The position numbers were made by a program, and so were the translations under genes. From the NCBI RefSeq assembly GCF_011745365.1, contig NW_024468916.1, positions 1,099,630-1,163,629 of the forward strand: DNA of 64,000 nt, read 5' to 3'. The stretch comes from Cryphonectria parasitica EP155. Taxonomy: Eukaryota > Ascomycota > Sordariomycetes > Diaporthales > Cryphonectriaceae. The notes under the pieces were generated by a model, which was not told where the DNA came from, did not search any database, and worked only from the letters and a program-made list of their open reading frames with translations. Below are positions 10,731 through 23,085 of this stretch, one piece after another (position 1 is the first letter of the stretch; each line of letters opens with the position of its first letter).

Positions 10731-13700
10731 ATGCCTCTCCAAAAATCGTTTTCTGAGCAGTCGAGATTTCCAAGGGTAAGTAAACAAATAGTCATGGTGC
10801 TGCGGAGCAGTCCAGGTGCTCGCGATGCTGACCTCAACTATTAGCAGCGACAAGGCCAATGGCAAAGGTCGAATACTCATCCAGTTCAGATACCTCCCAG
10901 GCAGGCGCCGCCTCGGCCGTCCATTTCGGTTTCCGCAAAAACCAAGGACAAGCTACAGCAGTTCCAATTCCAGCAGTCTGCGACCGCAGAAACCTCGGAT
11001 CTTACGCCTCTCACAGAGGAGGAAGGCAGTACGGCAGCACATGGCTCATTCAAGGAAGATGATTCGAATAAAGAGAATGCGCTGCAGGGCCGACCCGATC
11101 CTCGTGTGACAGCTTCGCCTCAAGAGCAGAAACCAAGAGATGACAAGTCAGTGACGCCTGTCAGTCGATTGGCCTGGCAGGATCTGATGGGAGGGCTAGA
11201 CGCCGAAACACAAGACAACAATACATCTCCCAATGAGCACCTTGAGTGGCAAAACAGAGAAGACGAGATTGCCGCAGCCATTTCACCAATCATCAGGCGT
11301 CGAGGAAAGAAGCGTGCCCGGAGTTCATCGCCAGTTTCTTCTCCAGCAGTCGAGAAGCGCAGGACACCAACTGTCAACACAACAAGGTTAAAGCAGGCAT
11401 TGAAGTTGCCAGATGCCGATCCAGCTCTCGACTTATGGGATCGCTTTGCTGTGGGCGACCCGGAAAGCAGGAACCCCCTGGGCGCGACGAATCCGGCACT
11501 TGCACATCTAATGGTGTCTTCCTCCCCTCGTCCACCGAAGGAGGCAAGAAATACGAGCCAAAGTCATGGAGAGAGTGGACTCAGACGAACAATGAGTTGT
11601 GGGTCTCACTGGCCGAAACGCCGACGCATCGAATCGACTTCGGAAACCGGCATGTCGAGGGAACAGAGAGATACATCAAAATCATCCATGATCACCTCGC
11701 TTCTCAAGACTGTTAACGGCGAGATCAACAATTCTGACGATCTGGATGCAGACGACGTTGCTATGGAGTCACCATGTAAGAGACGACACTCGCCAACAAG
11801 ACAAGAATGGTGTGCCGAGGCAGCGGGGTCGTTACGGTCTTCACAGGCAAAAATATCAGCAGTGACGACGGACCAAGCTCAGCAAATGGATGAGGAAGAT
11901 AACGACACCCCTACCTCGGATTATGGAGACGACACCTTTGACGACGACGCCCTCTGGGAAATTGATGCTTCCTTGCTTAGTGAACAGGTGCAGGAAGGAC
12001 GTCGCATGGCTGCTGACCAACCCATGCCTACGGAGGAATCTCGAAGGGAGCAGGAGACATTGCTCGATGATGATGAGTTCGGTGATATTGATGACGATCT
12101 CCTTGCGGCCGCCGAGAACATGCTCGCGGACTCCAAGCCAGAACCAAGTTCACGATCCGGCATATCAGCGCCTACAAATGCTGCACAAGTGGATAGTGGC
12201 ACGGACGGTTCAGATGATATATATGACGATGAGTTTGGCGGGGACTTTGACTTCGAGGCCGCTGAGCTTGCTGCAACTCAATCGGTGGATCAGAAAGCTT
12301 CATCGTTATTGCCTGTACGTTCTGTCTGATAGCTCAAAAACACCCATAGCTCAGTCTCCCCAGAAATGCTAAGCAAATAATTAGGTGAGTCAAAGACGGG
12401 CAGCAATCCAGAGATATCTGGTGACGAATGTACTCCACAATGTCTACACAGATGACAGAGGCCGAGACGCTCCGGAATTGGTATTGATTGTTCAGGCGGA
12501 CAGGTCGCCTGGCTCCAAAACAGTGCATCTTCGTGGAGACTGGGCTGATACGCCTGCACGCCCCAAATCCTTTGTTCACATCATTGGCGACTTCGAATCA
12601 AGCGGTCGGTGCATCATCGACAATAGCAGAAATATCTTGATCCTCCATCCAGATCAACTCATCTCCGCCACAGTAGTGGCCGATTCTTTCAGTTGCATGC
12701 GACGTGCTGTCCTACAAGACCGTGTGAAGGCTACAAGTGAGGCTTCGGCACCACTTGTGTACGGAACACTGCTGCACGAGATCTTCCAGGAAGCGCTATT
12801 GGCCAACAAATGGGATCAGGGTTTTCTCAACAAGGTGATAGACCAGGCGATGAAGAAGCACATCGAGGACCTCTACACCATCAAAGTCAGTTTCACCGAC
12901 GCCCGAGAGCATCTTGCGTCCAAGATGCCCGAGGTTCGAGCCTGGTCGGAAAGGTTCATCTCATCATTCCCCAAGCCTGATGCTCTCGCGCAAGGCCGGA
13001 ACAATGAGAAGACCAGTATCTGTGTCAGCAAGCTGCTTGATATTGAAGAGCACGTCTGGTCACCTTTATATGGTCTGAAGGGCAACATCGATGCCACCAT
13101 CCAGGTGACAGTCAAGGATGCCCAAAAAAGGAAGACTCTGACAGTTCCCTTTGAGGTCAAAACGGGCAAAAACGTCAGCGAAAATCACCAAGCTCAGACC
13201 ATGTTATACAACTTGCTTTTGTCGGATCGATATGACATCGAGATCATGTACGGCATCCTGTACTACATGGAGACGTCTCTCACCAAGATTATACCTGCAG
13301 TGCGCAACGAACTTCGGCACATGATCAAGCAGCGCAATCAGCTTGCCGTCTATATCCGCGAGCGAAGTGTGCAATTGCCCCCAATGAAGAAGAGTAAGCA
13401 TATGTGCGGGAAGTGCTATGCTCAATCGTCATGCTTTGTGTATCACAAGCTTGCAGACGACGGCGACGGCGAGACAAGTGGCGTGAAGGATAAGTTCGAT
13501 CAGAGCGTCAAGCACCTGACGCCAACGCACCAAGAGTTCTTCTTGAAATGGGAGGATTTGTTGACCAAAGAAGAAAAGGAAAGCCAGAAGCTTCGCCGTG
13601 AGCTGTGGACGATGTTCAGTGGCGAACGGCAGAAGGTGGGAAGGTGTTTTGCCAACGTTATCATCGAAGAAGGGTCGGCGTCCGAAGACTTGCACACCCA

Positions 13701-15774
13701 AAAGATCAACCGTTTTCGGTACACCTTCATCAAGGAGGACTCAGCACCCGGGTTTTCCTTCATGGACTCCCAGCTAGGGGTCGGAGAACCTATTGTGGTC
13801 TCTGACGAGCAAGGACATTTTGCCCTAGCCCTTGGCTTCGTGACAGCCGTTAGGAAGCAGCGAATCAGCGTAGCAGTGGACCGAAGACTTCACAATGCTC
13901 GCATTCGACAGCCTGGCTTTGACGAGCATACCAATCAGGTCTATGCCGGTATCATGGAGGTTGTGCCCGAGGGCGTGAGACCGGAACAGTCAAGTGGCAA
14001 GATCAAAGAAGCACCACTCAAGTTTCGGCTTGACAAAGATGAGTTCAGTAACGGCATGGCGCTTGTGCGAAACAACATCGTGTCAATCATGACCGACTCT
14101 CAGGTTGGCTCTGAAAAGATCAGACGCCTCGTTGTGGACCTGAAGCCCCCGGAGTTCAAGGCGGCGGCCACACAGTATACCATTTCTGACAGAGACAACC
14201 TGAACGTGGACCAGAGGAAGGCCATCGAGAAGGTCATGAGCGCCAAGGACTACGCCTTGGTGCTTGGTATGCCTGGCACAGGCAAGACAACAACCATTGC
14301 TCACATCATTAGGGCGCTCGTTGCCCAGCGGAAGAGCGTCTTGCTCACTTCGTATACCCACACTGCCGTTGACAACATCCTCCTGAAGCTGAACGACGAT
14401 GATCTGCCCATTCTCAGGCTAGGGGCTCCTGCCAAGGTGCACCCTAATGTTCGAGACTTTGCCATTCTGGCCGGAGAGCCCATGGACACCTTTGAGGAAA
14501 TCCGCAGTGCGTGGCATGATACGCCTGTTGTGGCCACCACCTGCCTCGGGACGAATCACGCCATTTTCAACGAGAGGACGTTCGATTACTGCATCGTCGA
14601 CGAAGCATCTCAGATTACCCTACCTATCTGTCTTGGGCCCATCCGCATGGCGCGCACGTTCGTTCTTGTGGGTGACCACAATCAGCTGCCTCCCTTGGTC
14701 CAGAACGAGGAAGCAAGGCTGGGTGGTCTGGATGTCAGTCTGTTCAAGCTCCTCTCGGACACGCACCCAGACTCGGTGGTCAACCTTGAGCACCAATATC
14801 GCATGTCAGAGGACATTATGATGCTCAGTAATCTCCTCATCTACGAAGGCCACCTGAAATGCGGGACCGAGGAATTGCGCTTCCGCAAGCTTGACGTTCC
14901 GAACATGAATGCGCTCCAACGCCACCACTTCAATATCGACATGGTTCTCTCCCAACCACAAGCGACGCCGAACACCTTCTGCACCGGCAGTGGCCAGTCC
15001 TGCTGGCTTCGCGACATGATTGATCCCGAAACGCGTGTGAGCTTCATCAACACGGACTACCTCCCCTCACCCCGCGAAGAAGCCAAAGGGAATCGGATCG
15101 TCAACCCATGCGAAGCGCGCATTGTCGTGCAGCTCGTTGACGCACTGCTCACTGTTGGTGTGCCAGCAGCCGAAATTGGCGTCATGACACACTACCGTTC
15201 CCAGCTGTCTCTCCTGAAGCACGGCTTGCGCGGCCACGGTAATGGCGCGATTGAGATGCACACAGCAGACCGATTCCAAGGACGAGACAAGGAAGTCGTG
15301 ATTCTGTCGCTAGTCAGGTCAAACGAGGCCTGCAACATTGGCGACCTGCTCAAGGACTGGCGGCGGATCAATGTTGCCTTCACGCGGGCCAAGACGAAAT
15401 TACTTGTCGTGGGCAGTAAGAGCACATTGAAGGGCAGCGGGTGCGAGGAGATGCTGGCCAAGTTCATCGGATTGATGGAAACTCGATGCTGGATTTATGA
15501 CATGAAGCATGACGCGCTGGAGGCACACTGTTTTGAGGATGCACAGACGCAGATCACCGCTACAGGGAGGAGGGGAAGTGTAGATGATGGTATTGGAAGT
15601 CCTATGAAGGGCATCACCAAAGCGCCCAAGAAAAGGAACCAGGGCACCCGTCCGGAGGGCAAAGAGAATGTGCCGCTGAGTGCGAAAAGGGCGTCGATTA
15701 AGCCCGAAGTTGCTCTGAAAGGGAAGCCGAACGTGGCAGGCATTTTGAATGATATGATGGGTGGGATTTTCTAG
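10731..15774 (+). CDS. DNA2: DNA replication ATP-dependent helicase/nuclease Dna2
   Basis: Three exons: 10731-10775, 10845-12314 and 12385-15774, all phase 0, 1634 aa (one residue less if the CAG at 10845-10847 belongs to the intron). The start gives MPLQKSFSEQ, and the second exon opens with a basic Pro-rich stretch. An acidic, disordered region of about 500 residues precedes the core. The RecB-type nuclease has Cys near residue 608 (CMRRA), GTLLHEIF and the metal-binding PFEVKTGK near 759. A CGKCYAQSSC cluster near 845 supplies the other Cys of the expected Fe-S site. The SF1 helicase has GMPGTGKT near 1133, VDEAS near 1243, GDHNQLPPLV, DRFQGRDKEVVILSLVRSN and RRINVAFTRAK. Dna2 processes Okazaki flaps and resects double-strand breaks. 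All catalytic motifs look intact. The upstream MCB-like palindrome fits S-phase expression. Confidence 0.96.
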
Positions 15775-16682
15775 GCGGTGGTGGGCTGGAGCGAATGGCA
15801 TGAGCAAGGGCTTCGTGAAGAACATTGTGATGAACTTGGACAAGCGTGCGTATGGTAGACATTGAGAATGATCTTGGTCTATTCTTTAGTCTTTAGGATG
15901 ATAGCATCTGCAGAAGGGTGCTGTCGCTGGGCGTCTCTTTTTTTTTGGGGGGGGGGGGGGGGCACGGTCCTAAGGAAATTGGTATACCAGTGTTCAAGTA
16001 TATAGGCTTTCTAAATATGTCTTCAGATCGACTATTTGACCTCGCAACGCTAAGAAAGGTGACCAGAAGTCATGAGTATTCGCAATCTGAAACTTATGCC
16101 AGAGGAGATACTCAAATTATATGTTATAATGTCGTAGTTCAAGGCGAATTAATGGCGAGTCTTCGAAAGGGCCACCATCGATTCAAAGTATTGGCTTGCC
16201 AAGCATCAAATGGGATGATGCATCCCCCTCTGCCCGTAGCCCAGGTTCGAGATCGCACTAAAGTTGTTCCGTTCCGAATCAGCTCCCTCCCAGGTTCCTC
16301 CTGTCCGGCCTTCAGAGCTTTGGGGGTTGCTCGGCCGCCACGAGCACCCCGAAGAAAGACCGCAAACCGGACCTCACCCGCCCCTTGACGACGGTGCTAG
16401 TCAGTTCAGTTCAGTCAAGTTCCAAGTCCAGTCACAACAAGAACCGGACCCATCTCCACTCTCGACGACAGCCCAACTTTCCTCAGCTACATCGTCACCA
16501 CCCAAAAACAGGGCCATCGACGACCGCTTCGATCCACACCCCAACCTAATCGAACCGCCCTTCCCCATCGATTTGACACGAAAACAATCTGCGCCTTCGG
16601 GGAAAAAACAATAGACCAAAAGGGGAGAAGAAAGCAGGCACAAGAGAGACGATAACAACTACAACACCACCACATCATCATC
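15775..16682. other. Intergenic region DNA2 to NDUFB11
   Basis: Holds the DNA2 3' flank, a T9G16 run at 15938-15962, and the C/A-rich 5' leader of the complex I gene, which has many CAACAAC- and CCACCC-type words. A 156-codon frame across the G-run has no family similarity and is probably chance. Confidence 0.6.
15947..15962. repeat. G16 homopolymer after a T9 run
   Basis: Sixteen G preceded by nine T, 170-190 bases beyond the DNA2 stop. It is the longest of the G/C runs in the window. Confidence 0.9.
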
Positions 16683-17232
16683 ATGCGCGGCCTGCGACCC
16701 ATTGCCCGCGCGGCAGCGCAAGCATCGACCGCCACCCGCACCACTGTCAGCCGCCGGGCGGGCTTCTCCTCCACCACGCAGCGCAGGGCAGGTGCCGGCC
16801 ACGGGCCTCAGTACGACCCGCCGACGGGCTGGCTGTTTGGCGTCAAGCCTGGTGAGAAGGCCGAGAAGGAGGGGTGGGAGGGGCTGGCCTACTACGGCTT
16901 CGGCGGCAGCTTGCTGGTGTTTGCTGTGGCGTATGCCTTCAAGCCTGATACCTCGTGAGTCTTTTTCTTCCTTCGTTTAACCCCGGTTTCGGTCCTAAGG
17001 AGGTTGTTGAGTCGCACGCGGATTGTCGGTTGGGGGTGGGGAGGACAGACACGGTTGAGTTCGCTTCGTGCCTTGGGACGAGACCTGGGCTGGATGTTTG
17101 CTCCCATGCCTTTCTGCGAATAGCTGGCTGATTAACCGTGTCATCAACAGGATACAAACTTGGGCTCTTGAGGAGGCTCGCAGGCGGTTAGAGGCCGAGG
17201 GCATCCTGGAGGATCCCGCCTCGAAGAAATAG
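16683..17232 (+). CDS. NDUFB11: Mitochondrial complex I ESSS subunit (NDUFB11 family)
   Basis: Two exons, 16683-16954 and 17151-17232, with a 196-bp GTGAGT...CAG intron, give 117 aa. Residues 1-35 are rich in Arg, Ala, Ser and Thr with no acidic residue, typical of a mitochondrial presequence, with SSTTQRRAG as the likely cleavage region. The family core is GPQYDPPTGWLFGVKPGEK, then one transmembrane helix (YYGFGGSLLVFAVAYAF), KPDTSIQTWALEEARRRL and a short hydrophilic end. The subunit is an accessory, single-span protein of the proximal/distal membrane arm of NADH:ubiquinone oxidoreductase. The intron falls in the Ser codon of KPDTS, and joining it restores the conserved KPDTSIQTWA motif. 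Confidence 0.93.
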
Positions 17233-17664
17233 ACGACGAGTTGGAGATCATGACGGCGGTTGCCTTGTCGGCATAGAGATAGTATATGCTGGAGGACAGA
17301 AAGGCAAATGGATTAGACGGGTCAGGCCGGGCACAGAGGCTTTGACGAGGGAGTGTGCTCTATTGACCGGGAAGAGGTGTTCACGGCATAGATTTGGACG
17401 GTGCTGTTGTTCACAGTCCGATCCTCACTCAAAAGGGAAGATGATCAATTGAACGCGAAAGATTTCTTTTGTTGCCCCCGGACCTGCACTGTCATGCATC
17501 TTTGCTGGATTGCAGTTGCTACTTCTATCCCATGCTCATCAAAGTGATTTAGCCCATGACCTACGCTGAATGTGTGGTATGCCCAAGGAGTTAAGTCCTT
17601 TTCTGCCAAGAGTTACCATTTTGTCTATTTTTTCCAAGACGCCTAATTTCTATCATCTCATGAT
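17233..17664. other. Convergent 3' region
   Basis: 432 bp between the stop codons of NDUFB11 and the aminotransferase gene. AT-rich towards the right, with no gene or repeat seen. Confidence 0.6.
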
Positions 17665-18985
17665 CTATTCGCAGATATGACTCCACTCGTGCTCCTCCTC
17701 GCCGTACTGTCTCGCCTCAATCCACTGCTTCATCCTCGTAGCCACCTCACCCGACTCCTCGTGCTCCGACAGCCCACAGTCCACGAGCTGGCCCTTCCAG
17801 GAGATGGTCCTCACCGGTGCCACAATGGCCGCCGTGCCAGCGCCGAACGCCTCCAGGAGTCTGCCCTCAGCCGACGCCTCCGCGAGCTCCTTCATCGTGT
17901 ACTTCCTCTCGCTGATCATCCAGCCCTCGGGCGCGAGCTTGTCCCTCGCCAGGGACAGGATGCTGTCGCGCGTGACGCCCGTCAGGATGGTTCCGTCCAG
18001 CGGCGCGGTGACCAGCTCCTTCTGGCCCGTCTCCTTGTTCTTGAGAGCCACAAACATGTTCATTGTGCCCACCTCGGTCACGTACTCCTCCTCTCCAAAG
18101 AGCCACAGGTTCTGCTGGAAACCGCGGCTCGCCGCCTCGCGCTGCGGCACGATGCACGGCGCGTAGTTGGCGCCAAGCTTCTTGTCACCCACACCACCGG
18201 GCCACGCGCGCACAGCGTAGTCGGTCGCCTCGAGGGAGATGGCCTTGAAGCCGGTGGGGTAGTAAGGACCCACGGGGCTGGCGATCACGTACAGCAGCGC
18301 GGAGCCGGGTGGGCCGACGCCCAGGGTCTTCTGGGTGCCGATGATGGTGGGGCGGATGTACAGCGAGTACCCGTGCTCGCTGGGGATGAAGCGCTCCTCA
18401 AGCTTGGCGAACTTTGCGATCAGCTCGATCATGGCGGTGGAGGAGAAGGTCGGCAGGGCGATACGCGCGGCTGAGTTGTTGAAGCGCTCCATGTTCTTGT
18501 CGGGCCGGAAGAGTCGGATCCTGCCCTGCGCGTCCTTGTAGGCCTTCATTCCCTCGAAGGCACAAAAGGCGTAGTGGAAAACACAGGTCGCCGGGTCGAG
18601 GGCGAGGTTCTGGTAGGGAGTAATTTGTGGGTTCAGCCAGCCCGAGTTCTTGTTCCACTCGATCGACAGCATGTGGTCTACGGCGGGGGGCAAAAGTTGT
18701 TTAGTTTTCTGTGGTGCCCCGGATCAAAAGTATGTTGGTTAGAGGGGCCTTACCTGTAAATGTCTGGCCAAAGATGAGCTCCTTATTGTCCTTGAGTTTG
18801 CTTGGGGTCTTGGTCTTTTCTATGACGAGCTTGGAGGCGTCGACATCTTGAGGCTTGGAGGTAGAAGCTGCTTCAGGCTTGATACTGTAACACCTTCTCC
18901 CGGTCTGCCATGACCTCTGAAGCAGTGAACGAGAGATTTGGGACGATCCCGATAGGACGCCACAGCGAGCGATCGAGGCGCGCAT
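17665..18985 (-). CDS. BAT1: Mitochondrial branched-chain amino acid aminotransferase
   Basis: Two exons on the minus strand, 18985-18754 and 18677-17665, with a 76-bp intron (GTAAGG...TAG, phase 1) give 414 aa. The N-terminal ~35 residues (MRASIARCG...RRCYS) look like a mitochondrial presequence, so this is probably the Bat1-like matrix enzyme. The class IV aminotransferase core begins near LIFGQTFTDHMLSIEW. The pyridoxal-phosphate Lys is the one before LGANYAP, about residue 244, in GVGDKKLGANYAP. EVGTMNMF and GTILTGVTRDSIL follow as expected. It exchanges amino groups between Leu, Ile or Val and 2-oxoglutarate, the last step of their synthesis and the first of breakdown. Upstream in-frame ATGs at 19090 and beyond would only extend into the leader, and the start at 18985 gives the cleanest presequence. 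Confidence 0.95.
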
Positions 18986-19922
18986 CTTGTGAGGACTGGA
19001 TCGTCGCGAATTATATCGTGGTGGAGAGAGGAGGGGAAGAGAGGATTGCGGCCAGTACGGTGAAGGGCGGTCACCAACAGTACAGCACAAAATTATTCTG
19101 AGAAAACGAGAAATATAGATCCAGCCAATTGACTAGAAGAGAAGCGTCAGAATATATCAATTGAAATTCAGCAGTGAGCGGACACTTTGACACAGCGAAA
19201 TCCTCCACTTAATAGGACTTTAGAGCTTGAATTGTGACTCTACGGCGTCGTTGGTCGCTGGTTTGCTCGTGGGCGGGAAAGTCGAAAATGATCGGAGTGT
19301 AGATCGGAGGCTGGCGCAGTGCAATCGTCAATTGCCAGCGCTGGAGTGGTGAGTCGGCGCTCAGACTTTTGGGTGCAAGGACCCTGCGAAAGCTCCTGGA
19401 CCGGCGCTGAAGGGCCGCTAGTAACCGCAAGGGCTGGGTATGGTGCCAGAGGGACCTAGGCTCTGTCACAGGCGTCTTAGATAAGCCCAGGGAGCTTCGA
19501 TAACACCCTGGCCAAGGTGGATAGCTTGTATGCGATTGAAGCCCAAAATTGGATGTTCCGGGAGTATCTAGTAAGTGCTGACTTGGCTGTTCTTTCTCTC
19601 TGAAAAGGACACCATTCTGAATCTCTTGTTCTTCATTGATCCTTCTGAGCGCGTGGCCGAGAGAGAGAGAGAGAGAGCCTTGCCTTATCTCTGCATAAAA
19701 TTGCGACAAATTATTAGACAGGCGAATTCTGGACCAACTCGGCCAAAATTCCAACCCTCTCCGTGGTGCTTGGGTGCGCGGCTCTTGGAAATTAAACACG
19801 AATCCATCAACGAAACGCGACTACTTGCTTCCTGCATGTGATGACACTTTCGAGCCGTGCGCGAAACTCGTCCACTGTCTTTCTGCGACGACCATGACAG
19901 ACGCCATTCCCGAAACTTGAAG
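18986..19922. other. Divergent promoter region, aminotransferase and SCYL2 genes
   Basis: 937 bp between the two start codons. It contains a short GA repeat near 19661-19677. A 196-codon minus-strand frame (19209-19799) shows no family similarity and lies where both promoters are expected. Confidence 0.6.
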
Positions 19923-22900
19923 ATGTCGTCCATGTTCTCCTCTGCCCTGAAGTCCATTCAGGGCACGAATATCAGCCAGAATTATACCGTCTCCCAACAT
20001 GCGACTTCACAAGCCGGTCCCTGGAGGATACACGACGCGAAGAGAAAAAATACGGGCAAGGTCTATTCGGTCTTCATCTTCGACAAGAAGCTGCTGGACT
20101 CGCATGGCTCCTCGTTGGGACGGTCGAGCGCATCTGCGTTCAAGAAGGTCACTGAAGAGGTGGTCGAGAGGTTGAAGAAGGAAGCCTCGTCGCTTGCCAA
20201 GCTGCGCCATCCGAGCATCCTCGAACTTGTCGAGCCGGTAGAGGAGACGAGGGGTGGTGGCTTGCAGTTCGTGACCGAGCCTGTCACGGCATCGCTGGCT
20301 AGCTTGCTGCAAGAGAAGGATGACCAAGAACGAGCAAGTGGTGTTGGAGGGCGTTCGAGTCGCTATGTGACTGAGGACTCGGACGGAACAAGAAGGAGGC
20401 GCGAGATCGAGATTGACGAACTGGAGATACAAAAAGGCCTCCTGCAAATCAGCAAGGCACTAGAATTCCTCCACGAGAACGCCGGCCTTGTCCACGGCAA
20501 CCTCACTCCTGAGGCTATTCTCATTAATGCCAAGGTGCGTTGGGTAGAGACAAGAAAGGGTTTTAGATAAATCCAACTTGGACAATGAACTGACAATGAG
20601 CAGTCCGACTGGAAGATTAGTGGTCTTTCTTTCTGCAGTCCTCCCGATAACTCCTCGAAGCCGACCTCGTTCCAACCGATGAGCCTCTACGAGATCCTGA
20701 ACCCGGATCCGAGGTTACCGCGATCACTCCAGCTCAACCTCGATTACACGTCCCCAGATTTTGTGCTGGACAACAACCTCAATGTGTCAGCCGACATGTT
20801 CTCTCTCGGCATCCTCTGCGTTGCACTATATAATTCGCCTCACAAATCTCCTCTGGAATGCAACTCCAGCCTGTCCTCATACAAACGATTCTTCCAATCC
20901 AGTTCCACGATACCCACAGTGAACAACAACTTCCAATCTTCCAGACCACTTCCTAAGGATCTAGTTGCGCATGTACTCCCACGACTCATTACCAGGCGGC
21001 CGGCACAGCGCCTCACGGCCAAGGAATTTCAAGAGACGGAATTCTTCGACAACATACTGGTGTCTACGATTCGATTTATCGAGGCCTTCCCAGCAAAGAC
21101 GCCCAATGAAAAGCAGTCTTTCCTGAGGGGCTTAAGCAAAGTTCTTCCCTCGTTCCCGAAGTCGGTGATGGAAAAGAAACTACTTCCGGCACTTCTCGAT
21201 GAAACCAAGGACAAGGCATTATTATCTCTCATCCTCGGCAACGTCTTCAAGATCATCGATCTTCTGCCATCAGGGAGACGAGCATTCACCGATAAGGTCC
21301 GACCAGTCCTGAAAGACATATTCGTCACGAATGCGAAGCAGACCGAGGACAAGGATCCTCAGCGAGACGCTGGGTTGATGGTCGTCCTGGAGAACATATC
21401 CACTATTGCCAACAATACACCTGGCAAGGAGTTCAAAGACGGTAGGACTACTTAAATTATGCTCTCTCTCCGGCCGGTGGTGATGATGACTGACTTGCGA
21501 TGTATTAGACATGCTGCCCGTGGTTGGAGCGGCTATTGCAGCCCCGACGCATTCTGTGGTAGACGCTGCTCTCCGTAGCTTACCCGTCGTCTTGCCCGTG
21601 CTGGACTTTAGCACAATAAAGAATGAGCTGTTTCCAGTCATCGCTCATGTCTTCAGCAAAACCACCAGTCTTGCTATTAAAGTGCGCGGCCTGCAAGCCT
21701 TTGTGGTTCTCTGCGGAGGGTCCTCGGACTCGGCCGACAGTGGTGGTCTGGATGGACTGGACGGCGAGCGCAAGAAGGCTTCCTCCTCGACGGCACTTGA
21801 CAAATACACCATGCAAGAGAAGATCGTACCATTAATCAAGGTGATCAAGACCAAAGAGCCGGCGGTGATGATGGAAGCTTTGAACGTGCTGAGGGTCGTA
21901 GGCGACTACGCAGACCCAGAGTTCATCGCAATGGACATTCTGCCGATTCTCTGGCAAATGAGTCTGGGACCATTACTCAACCTGAAGCAGTTCCAAAGTT
22001 TCATGGACCTTGTTAAAACCCTGTCGAGAAAGGTCGAAGACGAGCAGACGAAAAAGCTACAGGAGCTTTCTGGCGTGACCAACGGCTCTGCTGCAGGGCC
22101 CGCAGACGACTTTATGTCATTTGGGGGTATCAGCGGGACGGAATTCGACGTCGCGACAGGAGGCACCGAAGACGATTTTGAAAGACTCGTTAAGGGCAAG
22201 TCGGGTGCCAATAGCAGCGCCAATCCCATGGACGCCACTGGCTGGGATGAAACGGCCCCCCGATCCTCGGTAGGGTCACCGGGATTGAGGAACCCAGCGG
22301 CAACTGCATCGCAAACAGCGGCATTCTCCTGGTCCACGCCCAGCCCCACAACCGCAGCTCTTGCAAACTCAGTAGGGGGACTCAAAGCTCAGCAGGGCTC
22401 CTTCCGGACCGTCACTCCCGATCTGGCCTCCTTTGGAACCCTGACGCCCTCCTCGACACAATATTCCCAACCTCTCCAGCCGAGCACCACACAATCTGCG
22501 TTTCCTCCTCCCCCGACCACGCAGCCATCGACGTCGACCTCCGTCAACTGGTCAGCAGCCGGCGGCGCGACCGCTAACCCGTGGTCTTCCTCATCGACTA
22601 CGCCCTCTCTACAACCCAGCAGGAGCACCATCTCTCCACCACCAAGCACAAACTACGGCGGCGGCGGACTCAACAATTCGATGGCCTCGCTCTCGATGAA
22701 CCAGCAGCGGCCTGCCATGAGCACGCTCAATCGCTCCACGTCGGCATTCTCCTTACCTCCACCACCGGGCAGCGGCACAGCCAGCCCTGCCTCTGCGTTC
22801 AGCCTGGCGCCACCTACCGCGCAGCAGCAACAACAACAACAGACATCAACGTTCGGTCGACCAGCGGGGTCGATGGGGTCAATGATGGGCAGTGGCAATT

Positions 22901-23085
22901 TGAGCATGAGTAGTATGAGCAGCATGGTGAATAAGCCGATGGGTAGTGGCTCTGGGATGAGCATGAGTAGTATGATGGGTGGTGGTGGAATGGCTGCTCA
23001 GCAGCAGCAGCAGCAGCAGCAGGCGCAACAATCGCAACAGAGTGCGCCGACGGGTGGATTGGACAAATACCAGAGCCTACTGTGA
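19923..23085 (+). CDS. SCYL2: SCY1-like protein, SCYL2/Ppk32 type pseudokinase
   Basis: Three exons, 19923-20534, 20604-21441 and 21509-23085, with 69- and 67-bp introns, give 1008 aa. Residues ~25-365 form a protein-kinase fold with degenerate catalytic motifs: HGNLTPE instead of HRDLKxxN near 190-196 and SGL where DFG is expected, just after the first intron. It is therefore probably catalytically weak or dead, as known for SCY1 proteins. A HEAT-repeat region follows (~370-680). The tail, ~690-1008, is low complexity: Ser/Thr/Pro-rich, then Met-Gly-Ser repeats, and a Gln run encoded by eight CAG at 22999-23022. Family members act in clathrin- and Golgi/endosome-linked trafficking. The start was chosen at the first ATG of MSSMFSSALKSI, which aligns with the family N-terminus. 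Confidence 0.93.
22999..23022 (+). repeat. (CAG)8 coding repeat
   Basis: Eight CAG codons encode a polyglutamine run near the C-terminus of the SCYL2-like protein, next to a Met/Gly/Ser repeat region. Confidence 0.95.

Noticed and set aside
15918..16388. 156-codon plus-strand frame across the G16 run
   Set aside because: It reads through a homopolymer as polyglycine and shows no family similarity; it overlaps the leader of the complex I gene.
17677..18474. 265-codon plus-strand frame opposite the aminotransferase
   Set aside because: Antisense shadow rich in Leu, Arg and His with no domain.
19209..19799. 196-codon minus-strand frame between the aminotransferase and SCYL2 genes
   Set aside because: No recognisable domain, unlikely composition, and it fills the shared promoter of two divergent genes.
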